Notes: generated from the letters alone by a model not told the origin. A stretch of 57,824 bases of DNA from an uncultured Gammaproteobacteria bacterium (GCA_913057215.1 CAJXNQ010000007.1:1-57824), one strand, 5' to 3'; shown: positions 19,772 through 31,273, counted from the stretch's first letter. Made by a program: numbers and translations.

Positions 19772-20194
19772 ATGTTTCGGTCGATCTTGATTGATGACTT
19801 CATGACAACAAACCTTGCCACAGCCACTGAAGACATGAACTTATTAGCGCTGGTTGATCTGTTGTTACGGCGCGGGATTTCAGGTGTGCCGGTTGTTGAT
19901 TCCACTGGGCATTTGGTCGGCGTCATCTCAGAGCATGATTGTTTGTCACAGATTCTGGTTGGGACCTACCAAGGCGATGTGGATGGACGGGTTGGTGATG
20001 TGATGTCGAGATTACCCGAAACCATCACATCCGGGACCAGTATCGTTGAGGCCGCAGCGCAGATGGTGGAATCCGGTCGCCGTCGCCTGCCAGTGGTCGA
20101 TGCCGAGGGGTGCTTGGTCGGCCAGATCTCAAGGGCTGACTTGTTGCGGGCTGTCAGAGCCTATGAGATCCCGGATGAGGGAAGCCCTCACTGA
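19772..20194 (+). CDS. Tandem CBS domain protein
   Basis: 140-residue protein made of two CBS domains and nothing else, a fold that binds adenine nucleotides such as AMP, ATP or SAM. First domain: MTTNLATATEDMNLLALVDLLLRRGISGVPVVD (about 12-44). Second: MSRLPETITSGTSIVEAAAQMVESGRRRLPVVD (about 79-111). AGGAGGG 4-5 nt before ATG 19772 is a strong ribosome site. A 6-bp inverted repeat TATGCT-N7-AGCATA (19734-19752) lies in its promoter region. It is divergent from mce and converges on meaB with a 7-nt overlap. Its partner is unknown. Confidence 0.88.
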   Translation: MFRSILIDDFMTTNLATATEDMNLLALVDLLLRRGISGVPVVDSTGHLVGVISEHDCLSQILVGTYQGDVDGRVGDVMSRLPETITSGTSIVEAAAQMVESGRRRLPVVDAEGCLVGQISRADLLRAVRAYEIPDEGSPH

Positions 20195-21183
20195 GTCGAT
20201 GACAGTGCCTGTTTGAGTGGGTCTAAACAGGCCATGGCAGCCGCTGGTGGCGCCATCTCACCATGCTGTACGGCTTGGTAATTGCGTTGATAGATCCGGC
20301 GCCAAGTCGGGTCTGTTTTGAGAAGCTCAGCCACTTGATCGTTTAACAAACGTTCAAACCATTGCAGTGCTTGCGCAGTACGTCTGGCCTCAATGGTTTC
20401 AGCACCGGTCTCAAAGTAGGCCTCGATGCGAGTCCACAAGGTGTCGATGCCCCGTGGTTTCAGTGAACTGACCGATAGCACTTCTGGGGTCCAGAATCCG
20501 CTGTGGTTTAAAAATCCCATGGCATTTTTGTAGTGCATGACAGACTGGTTAGCCATACGTTCCGCCTCACCGTCAGCCTTATTGACGACAATGAAGTCTG
20601 CCAATTCAAGAATTCCTTTTTTAATGCCCTGGAGTTCGTCGCCCGCACCGGGTTGCATTAAGACGACGAACAGATCAGTCATGGAGTGCACTTCATACTC
20701 GGATTGGCCGACGCCAACCGTTTCAACCAGGATGACATCAAAGCCTGCCGCTTCAGCGACGAGGATGGCTTCACGGGTCCGATTGGCAACGCCACCTAAA
20801 GAGCGCCCAGCTGGGGAGGGACGGATAAAGGCATGGTCTTCTCGAGACAAGCGTTCCATCCGCGTTTTATCACCCAAGATCGAACCACCATGGAGCGGCG
20901 ATGAGGGATCAACGGCCAGCACACCCACGCGTTTACCCAAGCCAATTAAATACAGGCCAAAGGCCTCGATAAAGGTTGACTTACCGACGCCTGGAACACC
21001 AGAAATCCCGATCCTGAGAGATCCACCGGTTTGAGGTAAGCAGGCATCAAGAAGGGCGGCTGCAGCCTGACGATGGGCCGACTGCGTGGACTCAATCAAG
21101 GTGATGGCCTTCGCCAATGCACGGCGCTGGCCTCCGAAGAGGGCCGCGAGATCAACCTCCGGCACTACGCGCCTCGATTGCAT
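20188..21183 (-). CDS. meaB: Methylmalonyl-CoA mutase-associated GTPase MeaB (ArgK)
   Basis: G3E-type P-loop GTPase that loads and protects adenosylcobalamin in methylmalonyl-CoA mutase. About 331 residues. GVPGVGKST (P-loop), [18 protein letters not shown] and VVNKAD are all visible. It lies directly after the mutase gene and overlaps it by about 30 nt. ATG 21183 gives the full N-terminus. GTG 21165 has a better ribosome site (GAGG, 6 nt spacing) and also fits the family start. Longer in-frame extensions fall inside the mutase and are ignored. Confidence 0.93.
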   Translation of the reverse strand: MQSRRVVPEVDLAALFGGQRRALAKAITLIESTQSAHRQAAAALLDACLPQTGGSLRIGISGVPGVGKSTFIEAFGLYLIGLGKRVGVLAVDPSSPLHGGSILGDKTRMERLSREDHAFIRPSPAGRSLGGVANRTREAILVAEAAGFDVILVETVGVGQSEYEVHSMTDLFVVLMQPGAGDELQGIKKGILELADFIVVNKADGEAERMANQSVMHYKNAMGFLNHSGFWTPEVLSVSSLKPRGIDTLWTRIEAYFETGAETIEARRTAQALQWFERLLNDQVAELLKTDPTWRRIYQRNYQAVQHGEMAPPAAAMACLDPLKQALSSTQ

Positions 21184-23293
21184 CCAGAACTTGGTCCGCA
21201 CAGACCGGAATTTTTGTTCCGGGGCCGAAAATCGCAGCCACGCCCTCTTGATACAGAGCGTCGTAATCTTTTCTGGGAATAACCCCACCGGCAAAGACAA
21301 TGACGTCATCAGCGCCTTCTGCGGCCAGCGCCGCTTTGAGCTCTGGAATCAAGGTTAAATGCCCGGCAGCCAGCGAACTGACGCCAATGGCATGGACGTC
21401 ATTTTCCACTGCCTGGCGCGCCACCTCGGCCGGTGTCGAGAACATGGGAGACAAGTCCACATCAAACCCCAAATCTGCAAAGGCGGTTGCCACAACTTTA
21501 GCGCCTCGATCGTGGCCGTCTTGTCCCATTTTTGCGACTAAAATTCGGGGCCGTCGCCCGGCACTGTCAGCAAATGAAGCCACACGGGTCGTGAGCCGAT
21601 TCCAATCTGCATCTTCTTTGAAATGACTGCCATACACCCCTGACACGCTCCGATGAGTGGCTTTAAAACGATCGAATACGACTTCCATCGCATCTGAGAT
21701 TTCACCTACTGTACAGCGTGCGCGGATGGCTTCAATTGAAAGTGCGAGCAGATTGCCGTTGCCAGATTCGGCGCAGTGCCTGATGGCATCGAGACATGCT
21801 TGTACCTCAACATCGTCGCGGGCAGCCCGAATCTCTGCCAGTTGTTTGATTTGTGCGTCTCGGACTTTGTCATTATCAATCGACAGCACCTCAAACTCTT
21901 CCTCAGTGCCGTCTTCCAATTCGTATTTATTGACGCCCACGATCACGTCTTCTCCGCGATCGATTCGGGCCTGTTTATTGGTCGCTGACTCTTCAATGCG
22001 AAGTTTTGGCAGTCCGGCTTCGATGGCCTTGGCCATACCACCTTCAGCCTCAACTTCAGCAATCAGCGCACGCGCTCGATCTGCGAGCTCCTCTGTCAGC
22101 GTCTCCATCATGTACGAGCCGCCCCAGGGATCGACGACTTGGCGTATCCCAGTCTCTTCTTGGAGGATCAACTGCGTATTCCGCGCAATGCGGGCACTGA
22201 ATTCTGTGGGTAGGGCGATGGCTTCATCAAAGCTGTTGGTATGCAATGACTGCGTCCCACCGAAGATGGCCGCCATCGCTTCAACGGTCGTTCTGACGAT
22301 GTTGTTGTAAGGATCCTGCTCGGTCAGTGACCATCCGGAGGTTTGGCAATGGGTTCGAAGCACGGTGGACCGGTCTGATTGTGGTTTAAATTCAGAGACG
22401 ATCTCATGCCAGAGCACGCGGGCTGCTCTGAGCTTGGCAATTTCCATATAGAAATTCATGCCGATGCCAAAGAAAAAGGAAAGACGTGGCGCGAATTGAT
22501 CGATATCGAGTCCAGATTTGAGGGCCGTCCGGATATATTCTTTGCCGTCGGCGAGCGTGTAGGCCAGCTCAAGCGCTGCGTCTGCGCCGGCCTCTTGCAG
22601 GTGGTAGCCAGAGATCGAAATCGTATTGAACTTTGGCATGTGCTCTGAGCAATAGCTGATGATGTCGCCAATGATGCGCATTGATGGGCCAGGTGGATAG
22701 ATATAGGTGTTACGCACCATGAACTCTTTCAAAATGTCATTTTGGATGGTTCCTGAGAGCGCGTCTTGACTGACCCCTTGTTCTTCCGCAGCCACGATAT
22801 AGCCTGCCAAGACAGGGAGCACCGCGCCATTCATGGTCATGGACACTGAGATTTGATCCAGTGGTATGCCATCAAATAGCACTTTCATGTCTTCCACAGA
22901 ATCAATGGCGACTCCGGCTTTTCCAACGTCGCCCGAAACGCGTGGATGATCCGAGTCGTAGCCTCGATGGGTGGCGAGATCAAAAGCAACAGAGACACCC
23001 TGACCGCCAGCCGCGAGTGCTTTTCGATAAAACGCATTGGATTCCTCGGCAGTTGAGAATCCAGCATATTGACGAATGGTCCAGGGTCGACCCGCATACA
23101 TCGTCGCTTTAGGGCCACGCAGGTAGGGGGGCATCCCCGGCAAACTCAAATGATGTCCGTCGGGTTTTACATCATCGACCGTATACAACATCTTGAGCCC
23201 AATGCCCTCAGGCGTGTACCAGGTCATCTCATCGGGTGTGAGTCCCTTGGTTTCTTTATGAACCAGTGCGTTCCAAGGTGTCTTGTCTGTCAT
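21152..23293 (-). CDS. scpA: Methylmalonyl-CoA mutase (single-chain, B12-dependent)
   Basis: Rearranges (R)-methylmalonyl-CoA to succinyl-CoA with adenosylcobalamin. 713 residues, the single-polypeptide form. The N-terminal TIM barrel holds [18 protein letters not shown] (about 69-86) and [12 protein letters not shown]; the C-terminal B12 domain starts near 584 with the cobalamin-ligand His (about H594) in [13 protein letters not shown] 23293 lies 7 nt downstream of the carboxylase stop, so carboxylase, mutase and MeaB form one leftward operon feeding propionyl units into the TCA cycle. Confidence 0.96.
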   Translation of the reverse strand: MTDKTPWNALVHKETKGLTPDEMTWYTPEGIGLKMLYTVDDVKPDGHHLSLPGMPPYLRGPKATMYAGRPWTIRQYAGFSTAEESNAFYRKALAAGGQGVSVAFDLATHRGYDSDHPRVSGDVGKAGVAIDSVEDMKVLFDGIPLDQISVSMTMNGAVLPVLAGYIVAAEEQGVSQDALSGTIQNDILKEFMVRNTYIYPPGPSMRIIGDIISYCSEHMPKFNTISISGYHLQEAGADAALELAYTLADGKEYIRTALKSGLDIDQFAPRLSFFFGIGMNFYMEIAKLRAARVLWHEIVSEFKPQSDRSTVLRTHCQTSGWSLTEQDPYNNIVRTTVEAMAAIFGGTQSLHTNSFDEAIALPTEFSARIARNTQLILQEETGIRQVVDPWGGSYMMETLTEELADRARALIAEVEAEGGMAKAIEAGLPKLRIEESATNKQARIDRGEDVIVGVNKYELEDGTEEEFEVLSIDNDKVRDAQIKQLAEIRAARDDVEVQACLDAIRHCAESGNGNLLALSIEAIRARCTVGEISDAMEVVFDRFKATHRSVSGVYGSHFKEDADWNRLTTRVASFADSAGRRPRILVAKMGQDGHDRGAKVVATAFADLGFDVDLSPMFSTPAEVARQAVENDVHAIGVSSLAAGHLTLIPELKAALAAEGADDVIVFAGGVIPRKDYDALYQEGVAAIFGPGTKIPVCADQVLDAIEARSAGG

Positions 23294-23300
23294 GGTGTCC

Positions 23301-26084
23301 TCACAGCGCGGTCAATTGCGCTTCGGTATATGCTCGATTGTGTGCATCGATGGCATCGACGTCGAGTTCTTCGGCACGTGCGTCCGGTTCAATCCGATAC
23401 AAGGTTTGGCCTTTTTTCACGATCATGCCGTCACCGTGTTCGACACAACACTCGACAACTGTGCCTGAAAACTCAGCATAGACCTTGTTAAACATTTTCA
23501 TCACTTCGATGATGTAGAGCGGATCACCGACCTCAAAATGTGTCCCTACATCTAAAAATGGCGGGGCACCGGGTGTCTCTTGGCTGTAAAACATCCCGCC
23601 CGAGATGGCGACGATCTCATTGCCTGACGCCTTGGGCGGTGGTACGAGAATCGTGCGAGCTTGGGCAATCTGATCGGGATCTTTGAGATGCTCTGGAATC
23701 GAGACGCTCAAATCATCCTGCACGTGGAGTTCATCAAAACCGACTTGAAGCGAGGCTTTGGCGATTAAACCCAGCAGTTCAAGTCCCATTTGGAAGCCGT
23801 GATGTGCCGCTTGGATGGCGGGCCAGTCATCGGGGTCGATGCCCTCAGGCGGCTTGGGTTGAGCGAGTACCTCGGTCCATTCGATCCAAGGCCGCACGCC
23901 TGCGAGCAGTTCAAGATCCTCATAGAACTCAAGGCCTTGCTCGAGGATCAACTGGTCATGGTCCCAAATCACTTCCGCTGCTGCCGCACCCTCAACAGCA
24001 TTCATGTTGAGGTAGTGATACAGATCGGCCAACACTTCGAATGGATTATCCAGCCATTGCAGGCGTTGATTCGAAAGCGTCCACAGGTTGCGTGTTTTGG
24101 CGATCCAACCAATCAACAGATGTGGATCGGACATCACGCGTTTTAAAGGCCGAGTGATCAGTGTGCGTTTTCTGGCATATATCGTCTGGTGATCTGACTG
24201 ATTTGCAAGTGTGTCCAAGGCATGGTCAAGGTCGATGCGGTCGACTTCCTGTTTCAACAAACCGGCAAGGGTTAGGTAGGGTGCGATGAAGGCTGTTGTC
24301 GATTTTGCATGAACATCTTGACTCAAAAACCAATGCACAAGCCCATAGTGAAAACGCAAATTGGTTTGCACGTCCTGACCGTCGATGGTCATTTTCCGGA
24401 GGACTTCGGCCATGGCCTCATAGCTTGTCTTACGGTCCTGGCCGACAGTCAGCAGCAAGGCAATATTTGAGTCGTAGGCACCGGCCAGGGTGTACTTCAT
24501 GAACTGGTGGGTATCCGGATTTCGGACCCCGATGCCTTGGTCATCGCGAATCTCGGTGTCGATCGGATCAGACCAATACTCAATCACACCACCGGCATGA
24601 GGCGCGAGTCCTGCGTTGGTCGCGTTGAGACGCGCCTCAACGGATGCGGGCTGTCTTGGCACACGGATGGGTTTTGGCAGTCGAGTGCGATGCCACGCAA
24701 TCAGTGCCATTGCCTCAACCAACGAATTGACAGTGAATGAGTCCTCAGCATCGTCTGGGTTGGTAAACCGAAGGCCATAGCACAGCTCACTGACGCGGTG
24801 CTCGACCTGAATCCGTGTATTCATTTCCATGAAGAAGTGCTGATCACGATCGACAATGCACTCAAACGTCGAGACCGAATCAAGGCCCACAGCCGTGCCG
24901 AATCGCGTAGCTTCGTCTTCCATCCGCTCAAGTATGTTGAGATCCGAACGCAATGCGTCGGTGCGCTTTGAATCGCCTGCGACCTCACTGGCCTCAATGG
25001 CATGCGTAAGGCCTTCGACGGTGGTTGAGACTTCCAACAGTTTTTGCTCGTGCATTTGTAACGAACAATCACGGCCGCCCAACGTGAGGCACCAGTCTCC
25101 ATTGCCGATGACTTGGATTTCTTGATGTCGGGTGGTTTCGATATTGAGCTCAATCAGAACGTTTTTATTATCACCACGCCCGGTGGCTTTCACTTCATTG
25201 AGCACTTCCCGAAGGAGGGCGGGTGTTTTAGAGGCGGCCGATTGGATTTGTTGATCCAGATCACCGTCAAAGTCGACAGGCGCCACCAGAATACGCTGGC
25301 CTTTTCCACCCCCACCACCAATGGCTTTCAAGCGAATCCGATTGTGCGGATTGTCCTTAAATAGCAGTGTGACTTCATATTCAGCACGCGCGGCGATCTC
25401 ATCGATACTGATGATATCGATGAGATTTCGGTAACTCTCTGCAAGCAGCGCTTCAGCTTGGGCGGCTGGCGAGTCGCCCTCGGGTGCTGAGAGTCCGTGC
25501 GCGGCAGCGATTTGAGCCAGGCCTCCTTCACGATCCGCTTTGGCAAGCAGTGTGCGTGTGGTCAGGTCGTCAACTCCAGGAACGACGGATACATTGGCAG
25601 CCAGAGCCGTCCGCTTGGCTTCATCTTTTAATCCAGCTTGGCGGACTGTGCGTGAGCAGGGCCCAATGAACACGAGACCGGCGGCCTCGATGGCTGCCAC
25701 CAGCTGTTCGTCTTCCGCCATGAATCCATAGCCTGCAAAGATCGCGTTGTGTCCGTTGTCTTTGGCGATTTGGATGATTTGCTCGATGCGTTGCTCACGC
25801 TCTTCTTTGCTGGCACCTGTATAGTCCGGCACACGATGGACGCGCGTCGGATCTGTGATCGAACGCAGTTCTGGAGCTAATGCATTTTGGTATGTGATCG
25901 AGTCTTTTTCAGACAGCAAAATCCCATAGCGCGCACCCATTTCAGTGAAGACGTCCATGACCTCTTTACGGATCGGACCACGGCAAATGATCAAGCAGTC
26001 GATGTCCTCACAAGAAAAACTGCGAACCCATGCAGACGCTGAGAGACCCAGCCGACGTGGCTCATGTATTAAAGCATGCGACAT
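23301..26084 (-). CDS. Long biotin carboxylase-biotin carrier fusion, putative propionyl/acyl-CoA carboxylase alpha subunit
   Basis: ATP-dependent carboxylation of biotin in an acyl-CoA carboxylase. 927 residues, against about 660-680 for typical alpha subunits. The N-terminus has a biotin carboxylase fold (IIYGF-type region [15 protein letters not shown] near 110). The ATP-grasp Gly loop [10 protein letters not shown] (about 258) comes later than usual, after an insert of some 80 residues. [17 protein letters not shown] (about 415) is the carboxylase signature. A long uncharacterised middle (about 520-780) precedes the biotinyl domain with EVMKM, Lys near 863, and a 64-residue tail. ATG 26084 overlaps the carboxyltransferase stop. 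Such proteins are often misnamed carbamoyl-phosphate synthase. Substrate propionyl-CoA is inferred from the operon. Confidence 0.82.
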   Translation of the reverse strand: MSHALIHEPRRLGLSASAWVRSFSCEDIDCLIICRGPIRKEVMDVFTEMGARYGILLSEKDSITYQNALAPELRSITDPTRVHRVPDYTGASKEEREQRIEQIIQIAKDNGHNAIFAGYGFMAEDEQLVAAIEAAGLVFIGPCSRTVRQAGLKDEAKRTALAANVSVVPGVDDLTTRTLLAKADREGGLAQIAAAHGLSAPEGDSPAAQAEALLAESYRNLIDIISIDEIAARAEYEVTLLFKDNPHNRIRLKAIGGGGGKGQRILVAPVDFDGDLDQQIQSAASKTPALLREVLNEVKATGRGDNKNVLIELNIETTRHQEIQVIGNGDWCLTLGGRDCSLQMHEQKLLEVSTTVEGLTHAIEASEVAGDSKRTDALRSDLNILERMEDEATRFGTAVGLDSVSTFECIVDRDQHFFMEMNTRIQVEHRVSELCYGLRFTNPDDAEDSFTVNSLVEAMALIAWHRTRLPKPIRVPRQPASVEARLNATNAGLAPHAGGVIEYWSDPIDTEIRDDQGIGVRNPDTHQFMKYTLAGAYDSNIALLLTVGQDRKTSYEAMAEVLRKMTIDGQDVQTNLRFHYGLVHWFLSQDVHAKSTTAFIAPYLTLAGLLKQEVDRIDLDHALDTLANQSDHQTIYARKRTLITRPLKRVMSDPHLLIGWIAKTRNLWTLSNQRLQWLDNPFEVLADLYHYLNMNAVEGAAAAEVIWDHDQLILEQGLEFYEDLELLAGVRPWIEWTEVLAQPKPPEGIDPDDWPAIQAAHHGFQMGLELLGLIAKASLQVGFDELHVQDDLSVSIPEHLKDPDQIAQARTILVPPPKASGNEIVAISGGMFYSQETPGAPPFLDVGTHFEVGDPLYIIEVMKMFNKVYAEFSGTVVECCVEHGDGMIVKKGQTLYRIEPDARAEELDVDAIDAHNRAYTEAQLTAL

Positions 26085-27751
26085 CAATGAAACTCCCTTT
26101 GAATCGATTGCATGGGGCTTGGCTGATAGGCGTCGATGTATCGTTTGAAGTTTTCACCCAGCGTCTGTCGTAAATCCTGCGGCATCACAATTTGACTGAT
26201 GGATCCGAGGGACAGCGCTTCTTTTGGGTTCATGAGCTCTGATTCATAGCGTTGTGACAGCGCCGCTTCTTCTGCTTTCAGCCATTCGCTTGCATTCGTG
26301 TCCCCCTGTTCTGCACGGCGTTTGGCTTCAAGCCGTAAAGCCTTCAGTTCATCTTTATACACAAACTCTTTCCCGGCCGGTCCCATCACTGCCAACCGTG
26401 TCGTTGGCAATGCAAACACCATGTCAGCCCCCAGTTTGTAATTGTTGAAGGCGGCATAGGCTCCACCGAATGCGTTTCGGATGATCAGCAAAAACCGCGG
26501 CACTCTCAAATCAATGATTGCGTCGAGCATGGCGCGACCTGCTTGGACAATCCCGCGACTTTCTTGGTCTTTCCCGGGTAAGAATCCGGTGGTGTCTTCC
26601 ATAAACAGCATCGGGATATTGTAGAGATTGCAAAACCGAATGAAGCGTGCGTTTTTATACGCTGCATCGATGTCGATTTGCCCCGACGCGACCGCTGAGT
26701 TGTTGGCACAAAATCCAATGACGTGTCCGCCAATCCGGCCGAATGCGCAGATGGTGTTGCGAGCTCGGTTCGGTTGGAACTCATAGAAATCACCGTGGTC
26801 GCACACTTGTTGAATGAGGATGGTGACATCGAGCGGTGTATTAAAACCGCTTGGCCCGTTGAAGGCGCGCTTCAACAAAATATCCGCATCCCATGTTTTT
26901 CGACCGATTGGATCCGAGGTGGGTTGGAACGGAGCCATGACACCATGATTTGAGGGAACAAATTGAAGCAGCCGTTTCACTTTACGAATGGCTTGGACTT
27001 CGTCGTCGACGACGAAATCAGTGACTCCTGTCTGGCTGTGCACTTGCGGTCCACCCAGTTCATCAGGGGTGACGTCCTCGCCCAGCACACTTTTAATGAC
27101 ACCCGGTCCAGTCAGACCGAAAAAGCTGGCATTGGGCTGAATGACAAACGAGCCCTGGCGTGGGAGATACGAGCCGCCCCCGGCATTGAACCCAAACATG
27201 CACATAATGGAGGGAACTCGCCCTGAAATCTCTCGAAGTGCACGAAACGCTTCGGCATAGCCGTCAAGACCACCAACCCCCGCAGGGACATAGGCACCGG
27301 CTGAATCGTTAAAGCCAATGACAGGAATGCCGAGCTTGCCAGCAGTTTGGAAGAGCTGAGCCAGCTTTGAACCGTTGGTCGCATCCATGGAGCCTGCGCG
27401 GACGGTAAAGTCATGGCCATAGATTGCAACATCGCGCCCCCCGACTTTGGCCAGCGCCGTGACCAGACTCGCTCCATCGAGGTTTTGGCCCCAGTTTTGA
27501 AACAACACAGTCGGTGCGTCATCCACTAACAATTCAATGCGTTCCCACACGGTCATGCGGTCTTTTTGGTGCTGCCGCTCAATCGCGGCCACGGGCGCTG
27601 CTTGTGGTCGCTGTTGCAGTTCCCAACCGGCGCGGAGTGCATCTTCATAGATGCCAGGCTGTCGGGCGATCTCACCTGGGATTTCAAAGCGTTTTACGTC
27701 GGGTTCATGGAATGGGTTGGTTAAACTGGCTTCCGGTGCTGTCTTTGCCAT
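26084..27751 (-). CDS. Acyl-CoA carboxylase carboxyltransferase (beta) subunit, putative propionyl-CoA carboxylase
   Basis: Transfers CO2 from carboxybiotin to an acyl-CoA. 555 residues of the crotonase-like carboxyltransferase family. Two oxyanion-hole Gly regions are visible: [20 protein letters not shown] in the N half and [21 protein letters not shown] plus [12 protein letters not shown] in the C half. I chose ATG 27751 ([10 protein letters not shown]); an upstream ATG at 27847 adds an unrelated, poorly coding extension. It is first in the leftward operon with the biotin carboxylase, mutase and MeaB. The N-terminus before the domain is longer than usual. Confidence 0.87.
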   Translation of the reverse strand: MAKTAPEASLTNPFHEPDVKRFEIPGEIARQPGIYEDALRAGWELQQRPQAAPVAAIERQHQKDRMTVWERIELLVDDAPTVLFQNWGQNLDGASLVTALAKVGGRDVAIYGHDFTVRAGSMDATNGSKLAQLFQTAGKLGIPVIGFNDSAGAYVPAGVGGLDGYAEAFRALREISGRVPSIMCMFGFNAGGGSYLPRQGSFVIQPNASFFGLTGPGVIKSVLGEDVTPDELGGPQVHSQTGVTDFVVDDEVQAIRKVKRLLQFVPSNHGVMAPFQPTSDPIGRKTWDADILLKRAFNGPSGFNTPLDVTILIQQVCDHGDFYEFQPNRARNTICAFGRIGGHVIGFCANNSAVASGQIDIDAAYKNARFIRFCNLYNIPMLFMEDTTGFLPGKDQESRGIVQAGRAMLDAIIDLRVPRFLLIIRNAFGGAYAAFNNYKLGADMVFALPTTRLAVMGPAGKEFVYKDELKALRLEAKRRAEQGDTNASEWLKAEEAALSQRYESELMNPKEALSLGSISQIVMPQDLRQTLGENFKRYIDAYQPSPMQSIQREFH

Positions 27752-27872
27752 GAATGTCAAAGTCCCTTTTTGTTTGTGCGGTACGTCGAATAATTCGCTA
27801 TCATGAGGCAACGCAACGAATGCGTGCAAATGACTTTCGTAGAACAATTCTTCAACTGGATCTCATCATTTC

Positions 27873-28154
27873 GTGATTCGACATATCGTTTTCTTTGCAG
27901 CCGCTCCTGAAAATCGTGATTTGGTTTTGTCGGGATTACAGATTTTGGAAGGAATCCCGGATGCACAACGGGTGGAAGTGCGCGCCAACGAAAAGTGGGA
28001 TGAATGGTCTCAAGATATCGATATCGTGGTGTATGCAGAATTCGAATCCCAGTCACAACTGGACGCGTTTAAATCGCATCCTTTGTATGCGGAGTCGATC
28101 ACGCGCGTTCGGCCAAAACGAACTCTGCGCTACGTTGCTGACATCGAGGTGTAG
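27873..28154 (+). CDS. Dabb (stress-responsive alpha/beta barrel) domain protein
   Basis: 93-residue protein with the Dabb ferredoxin-like fold, usually dimeric, with diverse or unknown roles. The start IRHIVFFA, central VEVRAN, and VVYAEFESQSQLDAFKSHPLY are the family pattern. GTG 27873 is the only start matching the conserved N-terminus. It is divergent from the carboxyltransferase gene and converges on xth with a 3-nt gap. The role cannot be assigned from sequence. Confidence 0.8.
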   Translation: MIRHIVFFAAAPENRDLVLSGLQILEGIPDAQRVEVRANEKWDEWSQDIDIVVYAEFESQSQLDAFKSHPLYAESITRVRPKRTLRYVADIEV

Positions 28155-28157
28155 GAA

Positions 28158-28970
28158 TTAATCGAGATCAATCCAGACCGGACAATGATCGGATGGTTTG
28201 TCCATGGCTCGAATCTGATAATCAATCCCAGTGGCTGTGAGGCGTTCACGAAGCGGATGTGAGATCAGGATGTGATCGATCCGGAGGCCACGTTTTGGCG
28301 TGTCCTCAAACCCTTTCGAGCGGTAATCAAACCAGCTGAAGCGATCGTTGACGTCTGGATTGTCGTGGCGCCAGCTGTCGATAAAGCCCCAATCGATCAG
28401 CGTTTGAAACCACTCGCGCTCCTCGGGTAAAAAGGAGGTTTTCCCAGTTCGTAGCCACCGTTTTTTCGCATCTTCGGAAATGCCAATGTCAAAATCAACC
28501 GGAGCAATATTGAAATCACCCATCACGACAATCTGATCCGTCGGGCTGTATTCAGTCTGAAGTGTCTTGAACAGGTCTTGATAGAAGGCCTTTTTGAGTG
28601 GGAATTTGGTGGGGTGGTCGCGACTTTCCCCTTGCGGAAAATAGCCATTGAAAACTGTCAGTGTGGTGCCATCGCCGAGCTGGTAGGTGCCTCGAATCAT
28701 CCGACGCTGGGCATCTTCGGCATCGTCAACAAAGCCGCGAGTCACAGACAGCGGTTCGGGCTTTGAGGCCAACGCCACCCCATAGTGTCCTTTTTGGCCG
28801 TGCGTATCGAACCGGTAGTTGAGGAACTCAAGATCCTCATACGGAAATTGATCGTCAGCCACCTTCACTTCCTGAAGTCCCACGATGTCGGGGTTCAGGT
28901 CTCTCTGAAGGGCCTCGAGTTGGTGAATTCGCGCGCGGATTCCGTTGATATTGAATGAAACGATTCGCAT
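28158..28970 (-). CDS. xthA: Exodeoxyribonuclease III
   Basis: AP endonuclease and 3'-5' exonuclease of base excision repair. 270 residues from ATG 28970 ([14 protein letters not shown]), matching the E. coli enzyme (268). The metal Glu in [15 protein letters not shown], and the C-terminal PSDHCPVW His are present. An upstream ATG at 29000 would add 10 residues with no similarity. Divergent from sixA with 55 nt between the starts. Confidence 0.95.
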   Translation of the reverse strand: MRIVSFNINGIRARIHQLEALQRDLNPDIVGLQEVKVADDQFPYEDLEFLNYRFDTHGQKGHYGVALASKPEPLSVTRGFVDDAEDAQRRMIRGTYQLGDGTTLTVFNGYFPQGESRDHPTKFPLKKAFYQDLFKTLQTEYSPTDQIVVMGDFNIAPVDFDIGISEDAKKRWLRTGKTSFLPEEREWFQTLIDWGFIDSWRHDNPDVNDRFSWFDYRSKGFEDTPKRGLRIDHILISHPLRERLTATGIDYQIRAMDKPSDHCPVWIDLD

Positions 28971-29025
28971 AGGGTCTTTTCTGGCTACGTGTGGACGCAT
29001 ACTATCAGACCCAAGGAGACGCTCA

Positions 29026-29496
29026 ATGATGATGATACTGATGCGCCATGGTGAGGCGGTTCCCTTTGCACCACGTGACGAAGATCGACCACTGACGCCA
29101 ACCGGTCAGGGGGAGGCAACTCAGATTGGGCGTCGCTTGGTGGAGGCGGGCTTTGCCCCGGCGGCGATCGCACATTCGACACGATTACGCGCGCATCAAA
29201 CGGCCTCCTTGGTGGCGGCCTCGTGCGTCGAGCAACCGCAGGTCGTTGAGTGGTCGGGAATTACGCCGGATGATCATTGGCAACAGGCGCTGGCTGTCTT
29301 GGAGGCCGGTGTGTGTGACCAACACCTGGTGGTTTTCCACCAACCGATCCTTGCTCAAATCCTCGGTTATTTGTTGGAGGGTGATCCCAATTTTGATGTG
29401 CAGCCACGCCCTGTGCCTGCCACAGCCTATGTGCTGGATTGCGACCACTGGCTCCCTGGTTCTGCGCGATTGATAGCCGCCTATACTCCGGAGTGA
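29026..29496 (+). CDS. sixA: Phosphohistidine phosphatase SixA
   Basis: Histidine-phosphatase-superfamily protein; SixA removes phosphate from phosphohistidine, for example on phosphotransferase proteins. 156 residues. The catalytic RHG is at MRHGEAVP, a second Arg at [11 protein letters not shown], and the second His at VFHQP. Three ATG codons occur in a row (29026, 29029, 29032); AAGGAG 7 nt before the first decides the start. A short operon with the hydrolase and DUF4892 genes follows, as in Pseudomonas. Confidence 0.88.
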   Translation: MMMILMRHGEAVPFAPRDEDRPLTPTGQGEATQIGRRLVEAGFAPAAIAHSTRLRAHQTASLVAASCVEQPQVVEWSGITPDDHWQQALAVLEAGVCDQHLVVFHQPILAQILGYLLEGDPNFDVQPRPVPATAYVLDCDHWLPGSARLIAAYTPE

Positions 29497-29515
29497 AACG
29501 CTGGAAACACTGACG

Positions 29516-30346
29516 TTGCATGCCTCTGGGCTTGAATTCGAAGCGCTGAGCACAGGTCCTGCCGATGGGTTTCCAGTGCTTGCGTTGCATGGTTGGCTTG
29601 ATAACGCAGCATCCTTTGTTCAATTGGCGCCCCGATTGAGTCGATGCCGCGTGGTGGCTATTGATCAGCGTGGCCATGGTCAGTCTGCACATGTGCAACA
29701 GCCCTATCACATCTGGGATGGCGTGCCGGATGTCGTCGGAATCCTTGATGCGCTCGGATGGCAGCAGGCGGCGTTGCTTGGGCACAGTATGGGGGCGGCC
29801 GTGGCAACACTCACTGCCAGTGCATTTCCAGAGCGGATTCATGCATTGTGGTTGATCGAGGGGTTTGGCCCTTGGCCAGACTCTGCGACTGAGACGCCCG
29901 ATCGTCTTCGCAATGCAACCGAGCGACTGAAGCGTCTACCCGAGCGTCCAAAACGCCTGTATGCATCAATTGATGAGGCCATCGATGCGCGTCTCGCAGG
30001 CGCTGTTGCACCGCTTTCCCGACAGGCGGCTGCTCAACTCGTTGCGCGCGGACTGAAGAAGATGCCCAATGGTTTTGTGTGGTCATCAGATCCACATTTG
30101 ACGTTGCCAACAATGGCGCGATTCGATGAGACGCAGATTCAATCCTGTATTCAGCGTCTTACGATGCCGATCTCGCTGGCCCTTGGAACGACTGGCATTG
30201 CCAAAACTGCCAGTTTTTTGAAATCACGGATCGCACTTTGTCCGCAAATGAGGGTAGAAACTTTCACAGGCGGTCACCATCTCCATCTGGAAGGCGCTGA
30301 AGGTGCCATCGCGACTTGGTTTGAATCGACAATGGAGCATGCATGA
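29516..30346 (+). CDS. Alpha/beta hydrolase
   Basis: Serine hydrolase of the alpha/beta fold, substrate unknown. 276 residues. LHGWLDNAASF is the oxyanion region (about 24-34), and GHSMGAAVA (about 95-103) holds the nucleophile Ser. A final His is in GGHHLHLEGA (about 257-266). The start appears to be TTG 29516; no ATG or GTG fits, and the ribosome site is poor. The stop overlaps the next gene (ATGA). Confidence 0.85.
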   Translation: MHASGLEFEALSTGPADGFPVLALHGWLDNAASFVQLAPRLSRCRVVAIDQRGHGQSAHVQQPYHIWDGVPDVVGILDALGWQQAALLGHSMGAAVATLTASAFPERIHALWLIEGFGPWPDSATETPDRLRNATERLKRLPERPKRLYASIDEAIDARLAGAVAPLSRQAAAQLVARGLKKMPNGFVWSSDPHLTLPTMARFDETQIQSCIQRLTMPISLALGTTGIAKTASFLKSRIALCPQMRVETFTGGHHLHLEGAEGAIATWFESTMEHA

Positions 30347-31221
30347 AATTGCGTTGGGTTTTGGTAGGTTGGGCGTTGTCAGCGGCTGCAATTGCGGCTG
30401 ATGTTCCAGGATCAGCAGATCTTGTTGAGATTGAACGGCCGCTTGGCTCGGAAATCGTGCGTTACAGCGAAGGTGTGCGCTCTGCAATTCGATTCCCGTT
30501 GCAACGCGTTGAGCGCGTTAATAATCGCATTGAGATTGATGAAGAGCTGAATATTGAGGGTCATGTGATCGATCTCACCTATCAATTGGGCCCGCGTGAA
30601 GACTATGAAAGCTACATGCAGGGTTTGACCGAACAATTGCAGGCACTCGATGCTGACATTTTATTCCAATGCGAAAGTCGCGGCTGTGGAATCAGTGGTC
30701 TGTGGGCGAATTCTCTGTTTAAAGTGCGCGAGCTCTACGGTCCCAATGGCAGTCAAATTTACATCGCGGCCAAGCTACCCGGGGACGACGCACGTTATCT
30801 GTCAGCCTACGGCATCGAGCGCGGTAACAGACGCCAATATGTCCATCTGCGATTGGTCGAGCCAGGTGTTGAGGAGCGCCGATTCCAGGGTGTGCAGTCG
30901 CTTCTGACGGAGAATCGTGTGGTATTGCCTGTGGCCTTTGCCGGTGACCGCGTGAGCCCGGAAAGCCGTGCGGTGATTCGTGAAATTGCGAATGATCTCA
31001 AATCGTTAAGCGATAATGATCTGGCGATTGTGACCTTTACAGCGGTGACGCCTGGAGGCAGCTTGGCAGATACGATCTCACAATCACAAGCGCGTGCTGA
31101 TCATGTGCAGACGCTGCTGCGCGAGGCTGGGTTATCCATTTCTGAGGCGCATGGATTGGGTGCGTTGATCCCCGCAGATCGGCGGTCGCCAGAGCGGGTG
31201 GAAATCATCAAATACCGCTGA
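30343..31221 (+). CDS. DUF4892 domain periplasmic protein with OmpA-like C-terminus
   Basis: Secreted protein of 292 residues. The N-terminus is a signal peptide (MKLRWVLVGWALSAAAIA, cleaved near residue 19). The DUF4892 region spans roughly 20-185 with two Cys in FQCESRGCGIS. The C-terminal 100 residues resemble an eroded OmpA-type peptidoglycan-binding domain (QARADHVQTLL, GLGALIPAD, RVEIIKYR), but the NR(R)VEI Asn and the TD pair are lost. ATG overlaps the hydrolase stop. Function unknown; an envelope location is likely. Confidence 0.75.
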   Translation: MKLRWVLVGWALSAAAIAADVPGSADLVEIERPLGSEIVRYSEGVRSAIRFPLQRVERVNNRIEIDEELNIEGHVIDLTYQLGPREDYESYMQGLTEQLQALDADILFQCESRGCGISGLWANSLFKVRELYGPNGSQIYIAAKLPGDDARYLSAYGIERGNRRQYVHLRLVEPGVEERRFQGVQSLLTENRVVLPVAFAGDRVSPESRAVIREIANDLKSLSDNDLAIVTFTAVTPGGSLADTISQSQARADHVQTLLREAGLSISEAHGLGALIPADRRSPERVEIIKYR

Positions 31222-31273
31222 CACTTTGGTCGCAATCTGGTCTCTCAGGCCCGACTCAGGCTAGACTTCGCGA

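Noticed and set aside
17930-20194. TetR-MOSC-epimerase-CBS group as a novel signalling or defence cassette
   Set aside because: Each gene belongs to a common family, strands are mixed, and the overlaps are of the kind seen throughout the window. No effector or nuclease is present.
26084-27847. Extended N-termini of several genes (carboxyltransferase from 27847, purB from 37625, icd from 39784, meaB from 21309, ATPase from 56561)
   Set aside because: The added residues are unconserved, cross promoters or neighbouring genes, and better starts with ribosome sites exist downstream.
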